Assembly: GCA_023144675.1 (NCBI GenBank)
Contig: JAGLFE010000548.1
Span: 1 to 5,211 of the forward strand
DNA: 5,211 nucleotides
Direction of reading: 5' to 3'
From: Thiomargarita sp.
Lineage (GTDB): Bacteria; Pseudomonadota; Gammaproteobacteria; Beggiatoales; Beggiatoaceae
Of this stretch, positions 1 to 5,211 are shown piece by piece. How positions within the stretch are numbered: the first letter of the stretch is position 1; every line of letters starts with the position of its first letter. The position numbers and the translations under genes were made by a program. The notes under the pieces are model-generated. The model had not been told where the DNA came from. It saw only the letters and a program-made list of their open reading frames with translations, and ran no database searches.

Positions 1-38
1 CCAATTAAACCTTAAATGCGAAAAATTTTAACATGATT

Positions 39-64
39 GATGCGCTTTGTTCCTCGGCAGCATC
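39..64. repeat. Small imperfect palindrome, probable decayed intergenic repeat
   Basis: The arms GATGC (39-43) and GCATC (60-64) are perfectly complementary and enclose 16 bases (GCTTTGTTCCTCGGCA), followed by CTACA. The look is that of the short palindromic repeats scattered between genes in cyanobacteria and Thiotrichales, but only one copy is visible here, so family membership is an inference. It sits 8 bp left of the larger 73-168 element. Positions 1-38 show nothing recognisable. No T-tract follows either arm, so a terminator role is unlikely. Confidence 0.35.
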
Positions 65-72
65 CTACATTT

Positions 73-168
73 TTTGGTAGTCCTGAACAAAGTAGTGATG
101 GTCTCAAAAAACCTGTCAGGTATCAAAGACCTAACAGGTTTAGCACTACCTATTTTAGGACTACCAAA
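73..168 (+). repeat. 96-bp MITE-like inverted-repeat element, copy 1 (intact)
   Basis: The element is two nested palindromes. The outer terminal inverted repeats are 73-97 and 144-168; they match at 21 of 25 positions and begin TTTGGTAGTCCT. The inner palindrome is 109-121 against 129-141, matching at 12 of 13 positions around a 7-base loop. Its single mismatch (C117/A133) becomes a G-U wobble in minus-strand RNA. The element has no coding capacity of its own. Two further copies are in this window: a diverged inverted one at 1909-1989 and a truncated direct one from 5174, so this is a repeat family. The ends and size resemble a MITE or REP-like element. No convincing target-site duplication is visible because the flanks are T-rich on the left and TTATTA on the right. 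It starts 8 bp past the trkH stop. The parent transposase, if any, is not in the window. Confidence 0.85.
106..141 (-). terminator. Rho-independent terminator of trkH, inside repeat copy 1
   Basis: Read on the minus strand, the arms AAACCTGTTAGGT (141-129) and ACCTGACAGGTTT (121-109) form a 13-bp stem including one G-U pair, with the 7-base loop CTTTGAT. A run of six T (111-106), shared with the stem base, follows. On the plus strand the hairpin is followed by AGCACTACC rather than a T-run, so the signal is directional and fits the leftward trkH transcript. It lies about 36 bp past the trkH stop. The outer arms of the repeat could extend the structure. Confidence 0.7.
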
Positions 169-176
169 TTATTAAT

Positions 177-1622
177 TTACCGTCGCCAGAAAGCTGGTGT
201 TAATAATACCAGTAAAGTAAAAATTTCTAAACGGCCTAATAACATCGTAAAACTTAATATCCATAAACCAGCATTATTCATTTCATTATAAGTTTCAGCT
301 ATAGATCCTAAACCTGGACCAGTCATATTTAATGTCGCTGCAATACCAGAAAAAGCTTCTAAATATCCGACTCCAACTGCCATTAACGCTAAAGAAAGAA
401 ATAGGTAACTTGCCACATATAGAATTGCAAATCCTAATACGGCTTGCGAAACATTATCGGGGATTTTTTTATTCCCAATTTTAACTGCAATAACCGCATT
501 GGGATGAATTAGGCGCATAATTTCCCGAATAGCTTGTTTATAAAGTAAAATAACCCGAATAACTCGAAATCCGCCCGCAGTGGAGCCAACACAACCACCG
601 ATAAATCCACTGCCTAGAATTAATACAGGCAAAAATAATGGCCATTCACTAAAATCGGCAGTAGCGTAACCAGTACTACTAATAATTGAAATCACCTCAA
701 AACTTGCATAGCGTAAGGCAGTCCAAAAGCTTGAATACACATTTTTCCATAATAATACTATAACTGTTATCGCAATCAACACTAACACAATATAGATAAA
801 AACTCGCCCTTGAATATCATGCCAATAACCTTTTAAATCTTGTTTATTCCAAACTACAAAATGGACGGTAAAATTTAGGCTTCCTAAAATAATAAATACC
901 ATTGTAATAATTTCTATACTAATACTATCATAGTAAGCTAAACTTTCATTATGAGTGGAAAATCCACCAGTTGCCACTGTTGAATAACTATGACCGATAG
1001 CATCAAATAAACTCATGCCTGCTATCCAATAAGATAAAGCGCAGACAACAGTTAATACGAGATATATATATAATAAGGTTTTTGCAGTATTTTCAAGGCG
1101 GGGAGTTATTTTTTCATCTCGCATGGGACCAGGAGTTTCGGCTTTATATAATTGCATACCGCCAATTCCTAATATCGGCAAAATAGCGACTGCTAATACA
1201 ATAATTCCCAATCCGCCTAACCATTGTAATTGTTGACGGTAATATAAAATTGATTTAGATAAAACATCTATATCTTTTATGACCGTTGCACCTGTGGTTG
1301 TGAAACCTGATACAGATTCAAAAACGGCTTGGGATAAGGTTATATCAAGTATAAATAAGAAAGGCAAAGCACCTACTAAACTAAGCACCGTCCAAAATAA
1401 AGCGGTAATCAGAAAACCATCATGTAAGTGAATATCTTTTTTAATATGTCGGGTTGGAAACCAAAATAGTAATCCAATACCCAACATGATTATAAAAGCC
1501 CATAAAAAAGCGGCTAATTTTCCATCTTGATACCATAATGATACTGCCATTGGTGGTAATAAAGTTAGGCTAAATAATATTAATAATATGCCTAAAATAC
1601 GTTGAGAAACTGATTGTCTCAT
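177..1622 (-). CDS. trkH: TrkH-family K+ uptake channel subunit
   Basis: This is the inner-membrane, K+-conducting subunit of a Trk potassium uptake system; in the family it works as a dimer gated by the cytoplasmic nucleotide-binding protein TrkA, which is absent here. The 481-residue product matches E. coli TrkH (483 aa) in order and spacing. It is highly hydrophobic and has the four pore loops of the family, each with its filter glycine: TTTGAT (about 108-113), TGGFST (218-223), STGYAT (316-321) and TGPGLG (434-439). The glycine-rich gating loop GGCVGSTAGGFRVIR is at about 342-356, and the C-terminus ends LTPAFWRR, close to E. coli LTPTFWRE. The ATG at 1622 was chosen because it reproduces the E. 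coli N-terminus without a gap (MRQSVSQRILGILLILFS) and has GGAA six bases upstream. An in-frame GTG at 1634 would add four residues; it is directly preceded by TAA and has no Shine-Dalgarno sequence. The gene looks intact, with a terminator just downstream. Confidence 0.96.
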   Translation of the reverse strand: MRQSVSQRILGILLILFSLTLLPPMAVSLWYQDGKLAAFLWAFIIMLGIGLLFWFPTRHIKKDIHLHDGFLITALFWTVLSLVGALPFLFILDITLSQAVFESVSGFTTTGATVIKDIDVLSKSILYYRQQLQWLGGLGIIVLAVAILPILGIGGMQLYKAETPGPMRDEKITPRLENTAKTLLYIYLVLTVVCALSYWIAGMSLFDAIGHSYSTVATGGFSTHNESLAYYDSISIEIITMVFIILGSLNFTVHFVVWNKQDLKGYWHDIQGRVFIYIVLVLIAITVIVLLWKNVYSSFWTALRYASFEVISIISSTGYATADFSEWPLFLPVLILGSGFIGGCVGSTAGGFRVIRVILLYKQAIREIMRLIHPNAVIAVKIGNKKIPDNVSQAVLGFAILYVASYLFLSLALMAVGVGYLEAFSGIAATLNMTGPGLGSIAETYNEMNNAGLWILSFTMLLGRLEIFTLLVLLTPAFWRR

Positions 1623-1673
1623 TCCTGTTTCCACTTATTTATTTAGGAAGGATGTTTATTTTTTCATGCTATA

Positions 1674-1701
1674 AAAATATTTTAACACAAATTGTTTTCA
1701 A
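1674..1701 (-). promoter_or_regulatory. Candidate sigma70 promoter for trkH
   Basis: On the minus strand TTGAAA (1701-1696) stands 16 bases from TATTTT (1679-1674). The first matches the -35 consensus at 5 of 6 positions and the second the -10 consensus at 4 of 6. Transcription would begin near 1667, giving a leader of about 45 nt before the ATG at 1622. In such AT-rich DNA promoter-like hexamers arise by chance, so this is a best candidate only. Confidence 0.3.
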
Positions 1702-1908
1702 CGTTTATTTAGCAAAGATTATTATTAATGCGAATAATTGGTTACATAGTCAAATTGTGATAGTTGTTAAATAATTTGAAAAAATATAATTATCGAATAA
1801 ATTAAGAATCATTCCAATATATAAAAATACGATTATATTCAAAATATTATTATAAATTAAATATAAAAAATAAAGCTTAGAAATAAAAAGCAATATTTAT
1901 AATAATAA
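1702..1908. other. AT-rich intergenic spacer without a recognisable gene
   Basis: This is the main part of the 348-bp gap between the two genes. Positions 1741-1908 are about 14% G+C (23 of 168), far below the flanking coding DNA. I see no tRNA, no ORF with a plausible start, no GC-stem hairpin and no tandem repeat. A-tracts upstream of the trkH promoter candidate could act as UP-element or nucleoid-protein (H-NS-like) binding DNA, but that is inference from composition alone. Confidence 0.5.
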
Positions 1909-1989
1909 TTGGTAGTTCTAAACTTTATAAATATTTGATACTTAACAAATTTATCTGAAAAACCACTACATTATTCAGGACTACCAAAA
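1909..1989 (-). repeat. Degenerate, inverted copy 2 of the MITE-like element
   Basis: Read on the minus strand this 81-bp stretch begins TTTTGGTAGTCCTGAA, identical to the left end of copy 1, then keeps GTAGTG, the central GTATCAAA, and a far end GAACTACCAA matching the opposite terminal repeat. The terminal arms agree at 12 of the outermost 14 positions (TTGGTAGTTCTAAA against TTGGTAGTCCTGAA). The inner palindrome has decayed to AAATTTG/CAAATATTT and is A/T-only apart from one G-C pair, without a T-tract, so the terminator seen in copy 1 is lost. Orientation is opposite to copies 1 and 3. Its right end, 1971-1989, overlaps the last codons and the stop of the RND gene. Confidence 0.7.
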
Positions 1990-4900
1990 TAGCTATTAAT
2001 ATCCTCATAAATAGACAACATTGCTGGAATTGCTAGTAATACTAATATGGTGGAAAACATTAAGCCAAATGCAATCGAAGTCGCCATTGGAATTAAAAAT
2101 TGGGCTTGTAATGAAGTTTCAAATAAAAGCGGTGTTAAACCGAAAATAGTGGTCAATGAGGTTAAAAGTACCGCCCGCAAACGTTGGCAAGCCGCTTCAA
2201 TCAATGCTTTTGTTATAGGCATTCCTTCTTCACGCAATAGTCGGTAAAAGGTAATCATCACAATTGAATCATTGATAACAATTCCCGATAAGCCAAAAAA
2301 ACCGAATAAGGATAATATGGTTAAATCTAATCCCATTGCCCAATGTCCAAAAATTGCTCCAACTAAGCCAAATGGAATAATCATCATCACAATTAAGGGC
2401 CAACCGTAGGAAATAAATTGCCAAGCTAAAATTAGGTAAATCATAGAGAAAGCAATAATCATTCCCCGCTTCATATCACTTAAAGTTTCTGCTTGTTCTT
2501 CCATGCGTCCTTCAAAACTATATTTTACCCCGTAACGAGTATATAAACTCGGTAAAAATTCGGTTGCCAATTCTGCAAAAATTCGGTTACTATTATTAAG
2601 GCTTCTATCAACGTCTGCCGAAATTCTAGCGGCTAAATAGCCTTGAGAATGGCGTATTGCCTCAAGCCCACGTTGAGTTTTTATAGTTACCGCCGTGGCT
2701 AAAGCTATGCGACTACCATTAGGTAATTGCAACATAAAATCTTGTAAGCTGGATAAGCGATAACGTTCATCGTCAGATAACATCACGCGCACTTCAACTT
2801 CATCATATTCATCTTGAAAAATTTGTACAACTTGTCCCTCAAAAGCCGCTCGCAATTGTTGTCCAACTGAAGCAGTAGTTAATCCAAAAGCAATGCCCTG
2901 TGCTGTCAAGGAGAAAATCCATTGTTCTCGCCCATAAGGCATATCGTCTTCAATACCAGTTACTCCCTGATAAGTTTTCAAAATTTCCGCTAATTCCAAT
3001 GCCGCTATTTTTACGTTATCGGAATTATTACCAATTAAACGCAATTCAAAATCCCGACCAGGAGGACCTCCCCGAGATTCGGTAATAGTTAAATTTTCTA
3101 AACCTGGCGGATATTTAATTCTAGTTTGCCAAGCTTGAATAAATTGTTTATTACGAACTTGACGACTATCTGGAGAAACTAATTCAATTAATAACGAACC
3201 AAATTGATCGCCTTTACGTCCTGAACCTCTAGTAGTAACCGAGCCACTATGCCTAGAAACTACTACTTCGATTAAACCTTCTCCCAAATCCTGTTCGGTT
3301 GCATATAAAGTTTGCTCCAAATGAGCTAAAAAATTATCCACTCGGTCGGAAGGAGTTCCAGCCATAAAATTGGCATTTGCCACAATAATAGTACCATCTG
3401 GAGAAGGAAAAAAGGTAAAATTCATGCGTCCACTTTTTAATAATCCCACTGCTATTATCATCGTTGCAAGCATAACCGCAATCATAGTCCAACGAAATTC
3501 AATAGTTTTAGTGATTAAAGGCCGAAAATAAACATCACGAAACTGCCCAAATCCCCATTCCAATTTTTGCCGTAATGGACTTACTTTTTGCTGATGCAAA
3601 TGCTGAAAAGAATGACGTAAATGTCCTGGTAAAATCAGAAAACATTCAATTAAAGAGGCAATTAATACGCAAACCATCACCAATGGAATATCAAATAATA
3701 TATTACCCATTGCTCCACCAATAATCATCAATGGTAAAAAAGCGGCAATCGTGGTTAAAGAAGCTGCCATAACGGGTGAAAACATTCTTTGCGCTCCTCC
3801 TTCTGCCGCTAGTAATGGTTGTTCGCCAATTTGAAAATGGGTAAATCCGTCTTCACCAACCACAATTGCATCATCAACCACAATCCCCAAAGCCATAATC
3901 ATGGCAAATAGGCTAACCATATTAATGCTTCCTCCCACCGCATATAATATAATTAACATACCCATTAATGCAATAGGAATACCTACCGCTACCCAAAAAG
4001 CAACTCGTCCATTAAGGAAAATAAATAAGGTCATAACTACTAATACCAACCCACCTAAACCGTTTCTCAATAATAGGGAAATACGTTCATCAATTAATTT
4101 CCATGATTCTGCATAGGCGTGTAATTTAATATTGGGTGGCAAACGGGGGCGAGCTGTTTCTAACCAACTATGTAAAATACGAGCGGATTCTAAGGCATCA
4201 TCTTGTTCGGCACGTAATAATTTAAGTTCCACTGCCGCTTTACCTTGATAAGTAATACGTGTTTCATGTTGTTTCGGACGGCGTTCAATCGTTGCAATTT
4301 GTCCTAATTCAATATAACGACCTGATTTATCTACAATAATCGGTAATTGCATAAATTCCAATTCGCTACGACTTTGTTCTAAACTACGTAATTGGCGAGA
4401 AATATCGTATTTTCCGATTTCACCAGCCGGTATATCAAGGCTGAATTTAGCAATTTGATCGGCAATTTGGGGTAAAGTAATGCCTAATTCTTCCAATTTA
4501 ATTTGTGAAATTTGAATTGCCATTTCTTCTTCAGGCAAGCCATCAATATCAATTTTGCTAATACCCAACTCTAATAATTCATGCTCAATTTGTCTAGTTA
4601 AATGTCGTAATTCACTAATATTATCGGTTCCCGTAATCAGTAAACGTGCTATTCGGTCATAACGAGCTACTCGACTAATTTCTGGTTTTTCTGCCGTAGT
4701 AGGCAAATTGCGTAATAAGGAAACTTTTTCTTTAACTTCATCTAATGCCCAACCCATATCAGTATGTTCTTCAAATTCTAAGGTAATAGTTGCAACACTT
4801 TGGGTAGAAGTCGAATTCATTTTACTTAAATTATCTAAGGTTCGTAATTCTTGCTCAATGGGACGGGTAATAGAAATTTCTACATCTTCAGCAGTTGAGC

Positions 4901-5078
4901 CATTCCAAACAACGGATACAGTTACAATATCTAAGGCAAAATTAGGTAAAAATTGGGTATTTAACTTGCTTAAAGCAAAACCACCTAGTAATATCAACAT
5001 GATCATGAGTAAATTCGCCGCAACTCGATGTTGAGCAAAGATGCCAATTAAATTTTGTTGGTGAGTGAAGATTTTCAT
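1971..5078 (-). CDS. RND-superfamily efflux permease (AcrB/HAE1-like), inner-membrane subunit
   Basis: This is a proton-driven export pump of the RND superfamily; relatives work in a tripartite complex with a periplasmic adaptor and a TolC-like channel, neither present here. The 1035-residue length is typical. Layout: TM1 about 14-36, first periplasmic porter/docking region about 37-333, TM2-6 about 334-485, TM7 about 527-548, second periplasmic region about 549-869, TM8-12 about 870-1020. The TM4 proton-relay motif GIVVDDAIVVGE has D402-D403, equivalent to AcrB D407-D408. In TM10, GIVINDSIVMI puts N936-D937 where AcrB has K940-N941. The second periplasmic region (about 605-630) is Gly/Ser/Arg-rich and lacks the Phe cluster of the AcrB drug pocket, so the substrate cannot be named. 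The start is well fixed: an in-frame TAA lies three codons upstream and the next Met is residue 25, inside TM1. No Shine-Dalgarno sequence is visible. The last five residues, FGSPE, and the stop are encoded by repeat copy 2. Confidence 0.95.
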   Translation of the reverse strand: MKIFTHQQNLIGIFAQHRVAANLLMIMLILLGGFALSKLNTQFLPNFALDIVTVSVVWNGSTAEDVEISITRPIEQELRTLDNLSKMNSTSTQSVATITLEFEEHTDMGWALDEVKEKVSLLRNLPTTAEKPEISRVARYDRIARLLITGTDNISELRHLTRQIEHELLELGISKIDIDGLPEEEMAIQISQIKLEELGITLPQIADQIAKFSLDIPAGEIGKYDISRQLRSLEQSRSELEFMQLPIIVDKSGRYIELGQIATIERRPKQHETRITYQGKAAVELKLLRAEQDDALESARILHSWLETARPRLPPNIKLHAYAESWKLIDERISLLLRNGLGGLVLVVMTLFIFLNGRVAFWVAVGIPIALMGMLIILYAVGGSINMVSLFAMIMALGIVVDDAIVVGEDGFTHFQIGEQPLLAAEGGAQRMFSPVMAASLTTIAAFLPLMIIGGAMGNILFDIPLVMVCVLIASLIECFLILPGHLRHSFQHLHQQKVSPLRQKLEWGFGQFRDVYFRPLITKTIEFRWTMIAVMLATMIIAVGLLKSGRMNFTFFPSPDGTIIVANANFMAGTPSDRVDNFLAHLEQTLYATEQDLGEGLIEVVVSRHSGSVTTRGSGRKGDQFGSLLIELVSPDSRQVRNKQFIQAWQTRIKYPPGLENLTITESRGGPPGRDFELRLIGNNSDNVKIAALELAEILKTYQGVTGIEDDMPYGREQWIFSLTAQGIAFGLTTASVGQQLRAAFEGQVVQIFQDEYDEVEVRVMLSDDERYRLSSLQDFMLQLPNGSRIALATAVTIKTQRGLEAIRHSQGYLAARISADVDRSLNNSNRIFAELATEFLPSLYTRYGVKYSFEGRMEEQAETLSDMKRGMIIAFSMIYLILAWQFISYGWPLIVMMIIPFGLVGAIFGHWAMGLDLTILSLFGFFGLSGIVINDSIVMITFYRLLREEGMPITKALIEAACQRLRAVLLTSLTTIFGLTPLLFETSLQAQFLIPMATSIAFGLMFSTILVLLAIPAMLSIYEDINSYFGSPE

Positions 5079-5100
5079 GATTTTTTATTGGATAATGTTG

Positions 5101-5127
5101 ATTATATTGCTTTATCTAGTTTTTCAG
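5101..5127 (-). promoter_or_regulatory. Candidate promoter of the RND permease gene
   Basis: On the minus strand a perfect TATAAT (5106-5101) is preceded, after a short 15-base spacer, by CTGAAA (5127-5122), 4 of 6 to the -35 consensus. Transcription would start near 5094, leaving a leader of only about 16 nt before the ATG. That agrees with the absence of a Shine-Dalgarno sequence but makes the call less secure. No operator palindrome overlaps it; the nearest palindrome (5134-5156) lies just upstream of the -35. Confidence 0.35.
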
Positions 5128-5133
5128 TTATCA

Positions 5134-5156
5134 GGTTATGCTCTGCTAACCCAACC
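5134..5156. repeat. Palindromic GGTTA/TAACC intergenic repeat, half decayed
   Basis: On the minus strand the sequence is GGTTGGGTTAGC, AGA, GCATAACC. GGTTAGC pairs with GC(A)TAACC through one bulged base, forming a seven-pair hairpin on a 3-base loop. The outer GGTTG on one side has no partner on the other, where the sequence is CTGATAACT. From memory, repeats of the form GGTTGGGTTAGC...GCTAACCCAACC are frequent between genes in cyanobacteria and Beggiatoa-like bacteria. This would be a worn copy with one outer arm lost. It is unrelated in sequence to the 73-168 element and lies between that family's copy 3 and the RND promoter candidate. Confidence 0.45.
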
Positions 5157-5173
5157 TATATTTACTTAATTTT

Positions 5174-5211
5174 TTTAGTAATCCTAAACAAGGTAGTGAT
5201 GGTCTCAAAAA
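5174..5211 (+). repeat. Copy 3 of the MITE-like element, cut by the window edge
   Basis: These 38 bases match 73-110 of copy 1 at 34 of 38 positions without gaps, in the same orientation, and the last 19 bases (5193-5211) are identical to 92-110. The four differences are all purine transitions (at 5177, 5181, 5186 and 5192). The window ends before the inner hairpin, so the far end cannot be judged. By analogy with copy 1, its hairpin would terminate a leftward transcript from a gene further right, isolating the RND gene from it; this is inference. Confidence 0.75.

Noticed and set aside
73..168. CRISPR repeat or small structured RNA
   Set aside because: The copies are far apart, in both orientations, and not separated by regular spacers; the structure is explained by terminal inverted repeats plus a terminator hairpin.
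37..291. Plus-strand open frame of 84 codons beginning MMRFVPRQHPTF
   Set aside because: It runs through the repeat element and then antisense into the 3' end of trkH; its sequence is explained by those features and shows no protein-like conservation signal.
177..1634. GTG start of trkH at 1634 (485 aa)
   Set aside because: The ATG at 1622 aligns exactly with the E. coli TrkH N-terminus and has a weak GGAA site at proper spacing, whereas the GTG has none.
1623..1970. trkH and the RND gene as one operon
   Set aside because: A 348-bp AT-rich gap with a repeat and a separate promoter candidate, and unrelated functions, argue against it, although read-through cannot be excluded.
2047..2247. Plus-strand open frame of 66 codons
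   Set aside because: It lies entirely antisense inside the RND gene, in a region encoding conserved TM10-TM12 sequence.
2900..3085. Plus-strand open frame of 61 codons
   Set aside because: Antisense shadow of the second periplasmic region of the RND permease, with no recognisable features.
3901..4116. Plus-strand open frame of 71 codons
   Set aside because: Antisense to TM2-TM4 of the RND permease; its apparent composition mirrors the hydrophobic codons of the opposite strand.
4708..5034. Plus-strand open frame of 108 codons
   Set aside because: Antisense to the N-terminal third of the RND permease; low-complexity Ser/Asn-rich product, no domain.

Overview
The window carries two large genes, both on the minus strand, in a low-GC, AT-skewed background. 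The first (177-1622) is a TrkH-type potassium uptake subunit. The second (1971-5078) is a complete inner-membrane RND efflux permease of the AcrB/HAE1-like class. Both proteins look gammaproteobacterial. The TrkH aligns with E. coli TrkH almost end to end and at nearly the same length. Low GC together with several kinds of short palindromic intergenic repeats suggests a large-genome Thiotrichales (Beggiatoa/Thiomargarita-like) bacterium. That placement is an inference from style, not a proven assignment.

Layout from left to right: positions 1-72 are non-coding and hold a small palindromic remnant. Positions 73-168 are a 96-bp element built as a palindrome within a palindrome. Its inner hairpin reads as an intrinsic terminator on the minus strand, and it starts only 8 bp beyond the trkH stop codon. 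trkH follows, with a candidate promoter at 1674-1701. Next come about 170 bp of extremely AT-rich DNA (about 14% GC) and then a degenerate, inverted second copy of the element (1909-1989). One end of this copy overlaps the 3' end of the RND gene and supplies its last five codons and its stop. The RND gene runs to 5078. Its upstream region has a perfect TATAAT box, a second kind of palindromic repeat (5134-5156), and the first 38 bp of a third copy of the 96-bp element, which is cut by the window edge.

The two proteins have no obvious joint function. TrkH imports K+ and needs a cytoplasmic TrkA partner that is not in the window. The RND permease needs a periplasmic adaptor and an outer-membrane channel, also not in the window. 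A 348-bp gap and separate candidate promoters suggest independent transcription.

The genes themselves are ordinary. The part worth a second look is the repeat family: a small non-coding inverted-repeat element that appears to serve as a terminator for one gene and as C-terminal coding sequence plus stop codon for the other.
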